Of a stretch of DNA of 12,226 nucleotides, positions 1-7,163 are shown in pieces. Position 1 is the first letter of the stretch; every line of letters begins with the position of its first letter. The notes under the pieces are model-generated. The model ran no database searches and had not been told where the DNA came from. It saw only the letters and a program-made list of their open reading frames with translations. Origin of the DNA: an uncultured Lachnospiraceae bacterium (GTDB lineage: Bacteria > Bacillota > Clostridia > Lachnospirales > Lachnospiraceae); the NCBI GenBank assembly GCA_947628025.1, contig CANQYH010000075.1, forward strand, positions 1 to 12,226, read 5' to 3'. Made by a program: the position numbers and the translations under genes.

Positions 1-18
1 GCCCCTGACTGTGATCAT
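1..18 (-). CDS. Start of a further head/connector gene, cut by the window edge
   Basis: Only six codons are visible (MITVRG), running off the end of the window. The start is supported by a strong AAAAGGAGG ribosome binding site at about 29-37, ten bases before the ATG. The upstream gene stops at 48, so this looks like the next member of the head operon. In phages with a P22-type portal this position usually holds a head-completion or connector protein, but six residues cannot identify it. Confidence 0.6.
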
Positions 19-47
19 GTTCTTCGATCCTCCTTTTCCTCCGCTTA

Positions 48-326
48 TTACTCCCCGTGGCTCTCCATCTCTTTCGAATAATCGACCGCCGCATCCATCT
101 GGATCTGCGAATTCACCAGGACGTGGTAAACGGACTCCGGCATCTCCACCGTCACGCCCCGCTGTACCAGGTACCCTTTCCCGTTCACCCCTACGAACAC
201 AGGTTCTTTGTACTTGTCATTATCCTTGAACAGCCGGAACCTCACCATCTTCCCGCCTTTGCGGGCTTCTTTCTTCTCTGCTCCCGCGTCGTTCCCGGCT
301 GCGGCGTCTTTTTTCTGCTCTGCCAT
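48..326 (-). CDS. Small head-operon protein of unknown function
   Basis: A 92-residue protein directly downstream of the major capsid gene (13-nt gap). The ATG at 326 is chosen because TTAAGGAGGGG precedes it at normal spacing; the frame stays open further upstream, but only by overlapping the capsid gene. Residues 1-25 are rich in Ala, Lys and Glu and probably disordered. The rest is a compact, beta-rich looking domain with VFVGVNGKGYLVQRG followed by VTVEMPESVYHVL. Small proteins of this shape often follow N4-gp56-type capsid genes in Firmicute phages, but I know no assigned function. A minor head, decoration or connector role is an inference from position alone. Confidence 0.85.
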   Translation of the reverse strand: MAEQKKDAAAGNDAGAEKKEARKGGKMVRFRLFKDNDKYKEPVFVGVNGKGYLVQRGVTVEMPESVYHVLVNSQIQMDAAVDYSKEMESHGE

Positions 327-339
327 CCCGTTCCCCTCC

Positions 340-1350
340 TTAATTTTCCTTATGGTCGTTAAACGTGGACGCACTCTCGATCCGGACCATATACTGCTGC
401 GACAGGATCTCCGTCACTTTCAGCGCTTTCCAGCCCACCGTGGCCCTCTGGTCCAACGGGTCCGCGGTACCTGCGGAGCCCAGCTGCTTGATGATCGTCT
501 CCAGGCCGCCTCCGGCCACCGTCGTCGTCCCGTACGCGTTCGCGCCCCCGATCAGCGTCGAATACACGTCCACGCTCTCCGCTCCGGCCTCTTTCCACTT
601 CTTGGCTTCCGTCGTCTCCACAAAACGTACGTTCTCGATCTCTCCGATCTCACCCTTATAGATCCGCTCCGGGTTCTTATACTTCACCACCTCGATGAAC
701 CGCTCGTCCTCCGTCAGGTCAAACGAGCAGTCCGGATGGATGATCCCCCAGAAACTCCCGTTCACCGGCTTCGCGTTCTGCGTCTTCAAGGCCCTCACGG
801 CCATCTTCACCGCCTTGACGGTCAGCTTCATCTCCGACGTGATCTCCGCCCGGGACTCCACCTGCCCCTCCGCATACTGCACATTGGTACCGGCGTTCAT
901 GAACTCGCGCGAGATCGTGTCCAGGGTACGTCCCGCCTGGGACCCGATCAGCTCCGTAGCCTCCACGATGTTGTTATCGATCGCGGTCAGGATCAGCACG
1001 TCCGACAGCTCCACATAATCGCCGTACTGCTTTACCTCCGCCTCGATCTCCGTCACTTTCAGCGACTTTCCGGACGGAGTGACGCCCTCCGTAAGCGGCG
1101 TGAGCGCCTTGGGCAGTTCCTCGTACCGCCTGAAAGCGATCTTCTTGCCCCCGTTCTTCGGGATGTTCCTGGTCTGCGCCCACTGGTCATGCACCAGTTC
1201 CGGCTCCGCGTTCTTTAACAGCTCCCGGTCATAAAACGTCTTCATCTCCGCGCTCATGCCGGCGCTTCCGGTCGTGTTCGTATTGTCGAACAGCCGCAGG
1301 TCCAGGCCCGTAAGCACCCGATTCGGTTCCATGGTCATTCTCTTCATCAT
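340..1350 (-). CDS. Major capsid protein, N4-gp56 family
   Basis: A 336-residue protein that I recognise as the N4-gp56-type major capsid protein, which forms the icosahedral shell. Support comes from the segments FYDRELLKNAEP, KNGGKKIAFRRYEELP, LTEGVTPSGKSLKV and QYGDYVELSDV, plus its place just after the scaffold gene. The ATG at 1350 lies about ten bases after GGGAGG; ATGs at 1347 and 1338 are alternatives. Residues 16-22 (LDLRLFD) match the Prp-type cleavage site LNLQFF|A, so the first 21 residues may be removed during maturation. The gene lies 19 nt after the scaffold stop. Family assignment is from remembered sequence patterns, not a search. Confidence 0.93.
   Translation of the reverse strand: MMKRMTMEPNRVLTGLDLRLFDNTNTTGSAGMSAEMKTFYDRELLKNAEPELVHDQWAQTRNIPKNGGKKIAFRRYEELPKALTPLTEGVTPSGKSLKVTEIEAEVKQYGDYVELSDVLILTAIDNNIVEATELIGSQAGRTLDTISREFMNAGTNVQYAEGQVESRAEITSEMKLTVKAVKMAVRALKTQNAKPVNGSFWGIIHPDCSFDLTEDERFIEVVKYKNPERIYKGEIGEIENVRFVETTEAKKWKEAGAESVDVYSTLIGGANAYGTTTVAGGGLETIIKQLGSAGTADPLDQRATVGWKALKVTEILSQQYMVRIESASTFNDHKEN
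1285..1305 (-). other. Predicted Prp-type cleavage motif in the capsid N-terminus
   Basis: These codons encode LDLRLFD (capsid residues 16-22). Aligned with the L27/phage Prp site LNLQFF|A, the two leucines at positions -6 and -4 and the phenylalanine at -1 coincide, so cleavage after F21 is predicted. Asp replaces the usual Ala/Ser just after the cut. The same arrangement is present in the scaffold of this window, which supports a shared protease. The cleavage itself is inferred. Confidence 0.6.
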
Positions 1351-1369
1351 CTTTCTTCATCCTCCCTGG

Positions 1370-2296
1370 TCAAAATTCTATCGTTTCCCCATTCCTCGCG
1401 CGCCGGATCAGTTCGTCGATCTGCGCGTCCGTCATATTGGCGGGATCCATCTTTGCCGTCCCCGCCCCGTTTCCCCCGGTCTGGTTCTCCCGCGGGCGGC
1501 TGTAGCCGGAGCGGATCGTCTCCGCCACGCTCTTCTTTGTATCCTCCTGCGCCTGCGCCATCGCCGCGTTCACCAGCTCGTCATGATGGCAGGCCCTGTA
1601 AGCCGTGGTCACATCGATCCCCGCCCCTAAGAGCCTCACAAAATCCGGGTTCCGCGTCTCTTTCTGCATGTCGAACCCCGGATACTGCTGCCTGCACGAC
1701 TCCGCTTCCTGGTCCCAGCGCTTCCACGCGTTCTCCCTCTGGCGGATCTGCTCGCTGCGCTTCTGCGCCTCTCTCAGGCTGCGGTTCTCTGCCTCCATCT
1801 TCATCATCCGCTTATACTGCTCGACGGTGACGCCCTCCCTCATGGCTGCGTCCTCGAAAAACGTCTGGTCCGCGTCGATGGCCGCCATGATGTCCGACAC
1901 TTTTCCCGACGTGACCCCGTACTTCTCGCCCAGCAGGTTCACCAGCGGATCCAGCTCCGCCAAACGGTTGTTCAGGTTCTGCGTCTCGCCCGCGTTCCTC
2001 GCCAGGAGGTTCCTGACGCTGGCCATGTACAGATCCTTATATTCCCCGCTCACCAGCGCGTCAAACTCCTGCTGCCGCTGCTCCGGCGTCTTCTGCCCTT
2101 TCTCTGTCTCCTGCGCCGCAGGCTTCGGCTCCCCGTCCGCGGCCGGCGCGGCGTCCCCGCCGTCCTTTCCGCTTCCCTGCGGGACCGCCGCCTCTCCGCC
2201 GCTTCCTGCGGCCCCGGATGCTCCCGCCCCGGCTCCGCCTCCTGCCGCGCCCCCGTCAAAAAGGCCCAGCTCCAGCATTATGTACCGTTTCCTCAT
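1370..2296 (-). CDS. Capsid scaffolding protein
   Basis: A 308-residue protein between the protease and capsid genes, the classical scaffold position. Residues 8-14 read LELGLFD, a Prp-like cleavage motif. Residues 15-70 are a Gly/Ala/Glu/Pro-rich low-complexity tract, followed by a helical region with EFDALVSGEYKDLY near 78-90. Residues about 160-200 are charged and predicted coiled coil (YKRMMKMEAENRSLREAQKR). The C-terminal helix (about 284-308, MTDAQIDELIRRARNG) resembles the capsid-binding helix of other scaffolds. AAAGGAGG lies eight bases before the ATG. A scaffold holds the procapsid shell in shape and is then lost or degraded. The call rests on architecture and context; sequence conservation in this class is low. 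Confidence 0.87.
   Translation of the reverse strand: MRKRYIMLELGLFDGGAAGGGAGAGASGAAGSGGEAAVPQGSGKDGGDAAPAADGEPKPAAQETEKGQKTPEQRQQEFDALVSGEYKDLYMASVRNLLARNAGETQNLNNRLAELDPLVNLLGEKYGVTSGKVSDIMAAIDADQTFFEDAAMREGVTVEQYKRMMKMEAENRSLREAQKRSEQIRQRENAWKRWDQEAESCRQQYPGFDMQKETRNPDFVRLLGAGIDVTTAYRACHHDELVNAAMAQAQEDTKKSVAETIRSGYSRPRENQTGGNGAGTAKMDPANMTDAQIDELIRRARNGETIEF
2255..2275 (-). other. Predicted Prp-type cleavage motif in the scaffold N-terminus
   Basis: These codons encode LELGLFD (scaffold residues 8-14), which aligns with the LNLQFF|A site: Leu at -6 and -4 and Phe at -1, with cleavage predicted after F13. The Gly/Ala-rich tract starts straight after it. The matching motif in the capsid protein and the adjacent prp gene make a chance resemblance less likely. 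Confidence 0.55.
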
Positions 2297-2328
2297 GCTC
2301 CCATCCTCCTTTGCTTTTTTTCAGCTTA

Positions 2329-2721
2329 TCACGTTTTTTTCTGCGTTTCCCCCACCCCATCCGCAACCGGCTCAACATCCCCCAGCTCGGCGCATACGAA
2401 ATCCGGGTACCGCTCCGCCAGCAGCCGGAATCCGGCCGCAGCTGTCCTCACCGTCCCCATAAACTCTCCACTCGCGTCCGGGTCCAAAAGCCCCGCAGCC
2501 AGCTCCGCACGCCCGCAGGCCTGGTCCGACTGCCATACCTCCGCCTTTCCCTCCGCTTCCATCTCCGCCATCCGCTCCGCCGCCATACAACAGACCATGG
2601 ACAGCGCCGCGCATACGATATCGCACCCGGCAGGGAGCCTGTTCGCTTCACTGTATCCCGCGTGCCCCGTCACCTGCATATGTACCGCGGATCCGTCGCA
2701 GTACAGCGTCACCCGCGTCAT
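2329..2721 (-). CDS. prp: Prp-family cysteine protease (L27/phage head maturation type)
   Basis: A 130-residue protein of the Prp family. In Staphylococcus, Prp cuts the N-terminal extension off ribosomal protein L27, and related proteases process phage scaffold and capsid. The diagnostic pair is present: His20 in TGHAGY and Cys37 in DIVCAALS, matching His22 and Cys34 of S. aureus Prp as I recall them. The stretch between them is about five residues longer (SEANRLPAGC) and adds a second cysteine, Cys33. The C-terminal part contains the family-like FRLLAERYPDFV. The ATG overlaps the portal stop codon (ATGA) and has GGAGGTGA inside the portal gene, pointing to translational coupling. It likely acts on the scaffold and capsid encoded next. 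Substrate is inferred; family membership is well supported. Confidence 0.9.
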   Translation of the reverse strand: MTRVTLYCDGSAVHMQVTGHAGYSEANRLPAGCDIVCAALSMVCCMAAERMAEMEAEGKAEVWQSDQACGRAELAAGLLDPDASGEFMGTVRTAAAGFRLLAERYPDFVCAELGDVEPVADGVGETQKKT

Positions 2722-4625
2722 GACTTCACCTCCGCCGCCCTGGCCGCCCGCTGCCTGGCCTGCTCCGCGCCGCCTCCTGCCGCCGGCTTCGCTTCTCCCA
2801 GGCTGTTCACCGGCAGGCTGCTTTCCGGTACGGCCGCGGCCGCTCCCCCGCCCGCCTCCTGCCCGTCCGTGCCGATGATCTGCGGCAGGGCTTCCAGGAT
2901 CCTCGTATCCCCCGTCGTCCTGGCGATCAGCGCCGCCATCTGTTCCATCGCCGACGCCATCTGCTCCATCCTTTGGTACAGCGTCCCGTTCTGGCTCACC
3001 CGCCTCAAGACCTCGTCCTTTTTGTCAAAATCCATCATGGATATGACAGCCAGCGCCTGGTCCGCGTTCGCCGGGTCGAACACCCCCATCCCATACAGCT
3101 CTTTCGCCAGTTCATTATTGGCGATCCGGCTGTACGGGCTCGCTTTCTGCGCCGACACCGATATATCGAACACCGGCCGCCTCTCCAGCAGCCCCTCGTT
3201 CGTCATGCTCACATACGCGGCCTCCCCGTTCGGGCGCGTGATCCGGTAGCACCTGGGGACCGTGTAAAACTGCCGGATCCGCTCGATCACCATCGTCACC
3301 ACCTCCGCGTACGCGGTATAGCTCCGCTTGATCATGTCCCGGCTCAGCTTCGATCCCGCTTCCTGCAGCGCTGCGATCGCCGATGCCGCCGTCACCCCCG
3401 ACGTCGTGGAGCCCTGCGAAAAATCCCGGTTCCCGCTGGTCTCTTTCATCTCATCCACTTTCATCGTACGCGCGTTGAGCACCACATCCGAGATCTGCGG
3501 AGGCTGGATCTGGCGGATATTATCCTCCCCCACGCTCCCGACTGCTACCTCTACGATATCTTTCGACAGATCCACAAAATCCTCCAGATTGACCCCGCTC
3601 CCCTGGTTCACGAAATACCGCGGGCGCTGGAGGTTCGCGTTCTTCAGGATCACCTGGTCCAGCTTATCGATATACTCCTGCGGGTTCACCATGATATCGA
3701 TATACCCGAACCCCACCGGCATCCCCTTTTCCGGGAACATCACGTCGAACACGAACGGGTACTTCCCGTCCTCGTACCACCCGTTCTCCATCCCCTCCAC
3801 GTTCTCCGACGCATACAGCACAAACCCCGGGATGAACTTGCAGTAATGCACCACCGTCCGCGACACCACGGCCCCGGCCGCCTCCGCCACGACCCGCTTT
3901 TTATAATACCAGTCGATCACCTGGATCTTATCCGTTGTATCGATGTTGGTCTCATAGACATATTCCGGCTTATAGAGGAGCGCCTGCGTCTCGATCTGCC
4001 CTTTCAGGAACGGGTATTCCTCCGCCAGCGCCTCCTTATCCACCATATCCACGCTGAACAGGTTCCTCGACTTCTGCAGGTCCTCGATCCCGGGCTGCCA
4101 GAACAGGTTGATCACGTCCACCCGTTTCAGGTCGATGTCCCCCAGGCCGTTCTCCTTGTCCTGGTTCCAGAACACCCCGTACACGCTCGTCCCCGTCTTC
4201 GGTTTGTCCCAGCTGCACATCGAATACACCTCGTCAAACTCATTCTGTTCCATGATCTTCGGCACGACCTGCGTCAGCAGCTCCGCCGTCGCCTCGTCGG
4301 ACTCCTCCCTCGGCAGGATCGCCGGGCACGGCATATTGTCCATGAAATCCGCGTGCTTGTTGATGATGCTGTTAAACAGCCACGCGCTCACCGGCCTCGG
4401 GTCGTTCTCATTGCCCGGCTGGTTCTGGAACCGGTCCCAATGCTTGCTCTTCCACCATTCCTCCGCGTTCACCACTTTTTCCGTATAGGACGCTTTCGCC
4501 TCCCTGTACCTCTGCAGGGTCTTCTCCGCCTCCGCGATCTGCTCCGGGCCGATCGCCGCAGGCCTCCCCGCCGTCTCCGCGCCGGATCCTCCGACTGCCA
4601 TTCCTGTTCCGATCCTCTCCGCCAT
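2718..4625 (-). CDS. Portal protein, P22-type
   Basis: A 635-residue portal, in the size range of P22-type portals. The portal forms the dodecameric ring at one capsid vertex through which terminase pumps DNA and to which the tail connects. Characteristic segments are EEWWKSKHWDRFQ (about 55-67), an early VSAWLFNSIINKHADF helix (79-94), NPQEYIDKLDQVILKNA (314-330) and GNRDFSQGSTTSGVTAASAI (398-417) followed by a long helix. Residues from about 585 onward are Ala/Gly-rich and probably flexible. AAAAGGAGG lies five bases before the ATG. The gene follows terL by 24 nt and ends inside the prp start codon. The portal call is firm; the exact subfamily is from memory of related clostridial phage proteins. 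Confidence 0.92.
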   Translation of the reverse strand: MAERIGTGMAVGGSGAETAGRPAAIGPEQIAEAEKTLQRYREAKASYTEKVVNAEEWWKSKHWDRFQNQPGNENDPRPVSAWLFNSIINKHADFMDNMPCPAILPREESDEATAELLTQVVPKIMEQNEFDEVYSMCSWDKPKTGTSVYGVFWNQDKENGLGDIDLKRVDVINLFWQPGIEDLQKSRNLFSVDMVDKEALAEEYPFLKGQIETQALLYKPEYVYETNIDTTDKIQVIDWYYKKRVVAEAAGAVVSRTVVHYCKFIPGFVLYASENVEGMENGWYEDGKYPFVFDVMFPEKGMPVGFGYIDIMVNPQEYIDKLDQVILKNANLQRPRYFVNQGSGVNLEDFVDLSKDIVEVAVGSVGEDNIRQIQPPQISDVVLNARTMKVDEMKETSGNRDFSQGSTTSGVTAASAIAALQEAGSKLSRDMIKRSYTAYAEVVTMVIERIRQFYTVPRCYRITRPNGEAAYVSMTNEGLLERRPVFDISVSAQKASPYSRIANNELAKELYGMGVFDPANADQALAVISMMDFDKKDEVLRRVSQNGTLYQRMEQMASAMEQMAALIARTTGDTRILEALPQIIGTDGQEAGGGAAAAVPESSLPVNSLGEAKPAAGGGAEQARQRAARAAEVKS

Positions 4626-4649
4626 ACGCTCCTCCTTTTCACATCCTGC

Positions 4650-6155
4650 TCATACCCGGATCACCCGGTACGTCTTCTCCCGCTCCGCCTTATACAGATC
4701 CAGCGGGTCGTCTAACGGCGGCCGCTTCTTTACGTTCTCCCGCCGCGCGATCATATGCTCCATCAGGAAATACCGGCACTCGTCATAGATATGGTCCTCC
4801 TGCTTCGTGTCGATATCCTCCACATTCTTCTCATCGTAGACCAGCGCCGGGATCGTCCGTATGAAATCCCGGTTGCTCTCATCGTTAAACACATAAAACA
4901 TCGAACGGCCGTCCCCATCGAACGCCATCCGGTAGTGGAACTGCATCTTCCCCGCGATCCGGTGGTTGTCCCCCGGGCTCCAGTACACGCCGCTGCGCGC
5001 CATGATATCCGCGATCGAATCCCCGCGGCTCCGGTCAAAGATGGACGGGTCCGCGATCCCCAGGATCTTCCGCCCTTTCAGGTTCTCGTCCTCCTCCTCG
5101 ACCTGCCGGATCCGCCTCGCCTGCTCCGCCGGGTCGATCATAATACCCTTATTCGGCTGCCCCGGCTCGCACCCATACAGCCCCCGGATCCGGTACACGC
5201 ATCCCTTGTAATCCACCGCGTACCATCCCACCGAAAACGGCTTCGCGTACCCGAAATCGTAGCTTCTCCCCACAATCCAGCCGTCTGGGATCCGGAACGG
5301 GCGGATCACATGCGTCCACTGCTGCGTGTCATAATTGTCCGGGTCGTTCCTCCATTCAGGGAACACCTGCCCGCTGAACGAATCCCAGTCCCCGTACAGC
5401 AGCGCGTTCTTCTCCGCCTCCGGCATCATCGCCAGCGACGCCACATAATCCGGATTGTTCCGCATCAGGATCGGATTGTCAAACACCGACGACGGTATGA
5501 AGATCCGGTCTTTCTCCATCTCCAGGACCTCTCCGCCCGGCATGTTCACTTTCACCCTCTCCCACACCGTCGTGCCCGGCTTCGCCACGCTCACAAACCG
5601 CGCTTTCACCCAGATGTGCCCCGGCCCTCCCGGGTTCGCAGTGGATCGGATATACGTCCGCAGCCCCGGCCCGCTCGACCTCGTCCGCGAAAACAGGTAC
5701 TTGTACTCCTCCTCCGTAAAATGCGTCAGTTCATCAAATCCCACGAAATCAAAATGACGCCCCTGGTATTTCAGCCTGTCTTTCGTATGTTGCATGTTCC
5801 CGAAATACACTTTCGCCCCGCTCGGGAACGTCCATACCCGGTTGGTCACGTTGTACCTCGCCCGCGGGAACGCCGGCCCGTACAGCTCCTGGGACCTCGA
5901 GATCAGGTCCTCCTGCTCCGGCACCGTCTTCCGGAAGATGATCGCCCTGTAATATCCGATATGCACCTGCCGCAGCGCCTCCGCCAGCAGAAACTCCGAC
6001 TTCCCTCCGCCGGCCGCGCCCCCGTACAGCGCCTCAAACTCCGGCCGCGACATCATCACCTGCTGCTTCGGCTGCGGCTTCCACAGGATATCAGACGCCC
6101 GCAGGTCCGCCGTCCGATCCTTTCCCGTTCCTTTCTGCCGCGTCTTCCCTGACAT
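4650..6155 (-). CDS. terL: Terminase large subunit (packaging ATPase and nuclease)
   Basis: A 501-residue TerL, complete in length. The ATPase part shows an adenine-binding Q motif (KPQPKQ, 26-31), Walker A GGAAGGGKS (45-53, with K52), Walker B FDFVGFDE (135-142) and coupling motif STANPGG (171-177). The RNase H-like nuclease part has acidic residues in the expected order: D300 in YDFGY, D369 in IADPS and D458 in HIYDECRY. The enzyme cuts concatemeric DNA and drives it into the procapsid. The ATG at 6155 lies inside terS (65-nt overlap), with GAGAGG about ten bases upstream. No later start would keep the Q motif at a usual distance from the N-terminus. All key residues look intact. Confidence 0.97.
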   Translation of the reverse strand: MSGKTRQKGTGKDRTADLRASDILWKPQPKQQVMMSRPEFEALYGGAAGGGKSEFLLAEALRQVHIGYYRAIIFRKTVPEQEDLISRSQELYGPAFPRARYNVTNRVWTFPSGAKVYFGNMQHTKDRLKYQGRHFDFVGFDELTHFTEEEYKYLFSRTRSSGPGLRTYIRSTANPGGPGHIWVKARFVSVAKPGTTVWERVKVNMPGGEVLEMEKDRIFIPSSVFDNPILMRNNPDYVASLAMMPEAEKNALLYGDWDSFSGQVFPEWRNDPDNYDTQQWTHVIRPFRIPDGWIVGRSYDFGYAKPFSVGWYAVDYKGCVYRIRGLYGCEPGQPNKGIMIDPAEQARRIRQVEEEDENLKGRKILGIADPSIFDRSRGDSIADIMARSGVYWSPGDNHRIAGKMQFHYRMAFDGDGRSMFYVFNDESNRDFIRTIPALVYDEKNVEDIDTKQEDHIYDECRYFLMEHMIARRENVKKRPPLDDPLDLYKAEREKTYRVIRV

Positions 6156-6645
6156 CTTCCTTTATCCTCTCCATCTCCGCCGGCGTCAGCACCAGGATCC
6201 CTCCCGTGCTCTCCGGTTCCGCTTTCTCTTCCATCTTCCGCCATACCTCCGGCTTCCGGTTCTGCAGCCAGAACACCATCGCACGCACGTCCGGCTTCAC
6301 ATACTCGTCCTCCAGGGCCGTCTCCAGCTCCTCTTTCTCCCCGATCCGCCGCCCTTTCTCGTCAAATTCCACCTTTTTCACCTTAAACACCTTGCGGACC
6401 TCCACCTTGAACCCCTGCGTCAGCTTAAACAGGCTGTTCTCCACCAGGCTGTCAGCAAATTCTTTTCCGGATGACAGCGCGTCCCGGATCCTCTCATACT
6501 TCTTTTTCCATTCTGACAGCGTCGAGCGGCTCACTCCCACGCGCTTCGCGATCTCCTCGTCGCTCAGCCCCGCCATCTTCCAGGCCCGCAGGACGGCCAG
6601 GTTCTCCTCTTTCTCCGTCCAGTCCTGCCACTTCCGTGCCCCCAT
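6091..6645 (-). CDS. terS: Terminase small subunit
   Basis: A 184-residue DNA-recognition subunit of the packaging motor. Residues about 26-46 form a helix-turn-helix (LSDEEIAKRVGVSRSTLSEW), preceded by WTEKEENLAVLRAWKMAG. A central oligomerisation-type region follows (NSLFKLTQGFKVEVRK), then the typical VRAMVFWLQNRKPEVWRKM near 130-150. The C-terminal part overlaps the start of terL. It opens the packaging/head operon, behind a 182-nt gap that contains a terminator for the upstream genes. The ribosome binding site is less clear than elsewhere (AGGA about six bases before the ATG, GGGGG further up). Confidence 0.94.
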   Translation of the reverse strand: MGARKWQDWTEKEENLAVLRAWKMAGLSDEEIAKRVGVSRSTLSEWKKKYERIRDALSSGKEFADSLVENSLFKLTQGFKVEVRKVFKVKKVEFDEKGRRIGEKEELETALEDEYVKPDVRAMVFWLQNRKPEVWRKMEEKAEPESTGGILVLTPAEMERIKEDVREDAAERNGKGSDGGPAGV

Positions 6646-6763
6646 CGCTTTCCTGCCCCCTTTTCCCTACATGATACCGCATCCGCTCCCCCGATTCCCC
6701 CACCCCATGGGATGCGCCGGCGCAAGCCCGGACCTGTCCGCTTCCGTCCGTCTCCGCCCACGC

Positions 6764-6795
6764 AAAAAGGACGCCCGCCAGGCGCCCTCTTTCCT
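6764..6795 (-). terminator. Rho-independent terminator after the replication unit
   Basis: On the minus strand GGGCGCC (6787-6781) pairs with GGCGTCC (6775-6769) across a five-base loop: seven pairs including one G-U wobble, followed at once by five T (6768-6764) and preceded by GGAAAGA. The wobble pair exists only in the minus-strand RNA, matching the direction of the genes. It separates the replication unit from terS. Confidence 0.8.
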
Positions 6796-6801
6796 AACCG
6801 C

Positions 6802-6827
6802 GCACGCGCGTACACACACGCGCACGC
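6802..6827 (-). other. RNA hairpin abutting a stop codon
   Basis: Starting at the base after the TAA of the upstream gene (6830-6828), the minus strand reads GCGTGCGCGT, loop GTGTGT, ACGCGCGTGC. This forms ten pairs, two of them G-U wobbles that would be mismatches on the other strand, so an RNA structure on the gene strand is favoured. There is no T tract, so it is not a terminator by itself. It lies just before the true terminator and may protect the transcript 3' end. The GT/GC alternation also makes it a simple-sequence stretch, so function is uncertain. Confidence 0.5.
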
Positions 6828-7163
6828 TTACCCGTCCGCTCCGTTTTCCACCTTATCCACCCCATTTTCCACTATGGCATCCGCCCGGCCGTCCAGGATC
6901 TCCCGCAGGCAGAAATCCAGGCTCCCGTCCTCATTCTGCCGCACCATATATTCGGCCCCTTTCCCGGCCTCCACCGCCTCCGCCGGCACATGGAACTCCC
7001 GTCCGATCATCCCCGCCAGGACGCTGACCATGATCTGCGACCCATCCGAGATCGCGTTCGCCCTCCGCAGCTCGCGGTCCATGTTCCGCATCCTCCGGAA
7101 ACTGTCCTCAGACCGTTTCTCCGCCAGCTCCGTTCTTTGTCTCAGACTTCTTTTTCTCTTCAC
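6828..7163 (-). CDS. Small coiled-coil protein downstream of rep, unknown function
   Basis: About 111 residues. I chose the GTG at 7163 because GAGAGGAG sits eight bases before it; this overlaps the end of rep by 56 nt. An ATG at 7082 behind CCGGAGG, just past the rep stop, is a real alternative, and a GTG at 7190 also opens the frame. The N-terminal third is strongly basic and helical (RTELAEKRSEDSFRRMRN), likely a coiled coil. The rest carries a hydrophobic helix (MVSVLAGMIGREF) and GSLDFCLREILDG. I do not recognise the family. Co-transcription with rep and the shared terminator suggest a role linked to replication or its control, which is only inference. Confidence 0.75.
   Translation of the reverse strand: MKRKRSLRQRTELAEKRSEDSFRRMRNMDRELRRANAISDGSQIMVSVLAGMIGREFHVPAEAVEAGKGAEYMVRQNEDGSLDFCLREILDGRADAIVENGVDKVENGADG

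Noticed and set aside
2329..2345. A7 run at the end of prp as a programmed frameshift site
   Set aside because: The zero frame is AAA AAA ACG, so A AAA AAC is not in the phase needed for a canonical -1 slip. A -1 shift would add only four residues, and no benefit of a +1 shift is apparent.
2973..4715. Long plus-strand open frame (580 codons) opposite the portal gene, and similar ones at 208-1218, 4755-6152 and 10016-11770
   Set aside because: They mirror well-supported minus-strand genes. Their products are rich in Arg, His, Leu and Pro, as expected from reading G+C-rich codons backwards; they have no recognisable domains and no ribosome binding sites of the quality seen on the minus strand.
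6646..6763. Possible late promoter before terS (TATCAT on the minus strand at 6676-6671)
   Set aside because: No convincing -35 element lies 16-18 bases upstream, and the surroundings are G-rich. A promoter is expected somewhere between the terminator and terS, but this match is too weak to call.
6800..6830. GT/GC-alternating stretch as a microsatellite or Z-DNA element
   Set aside because: The stretch is short and is fully explained by the ten-pair hairpin on the transcript strand.
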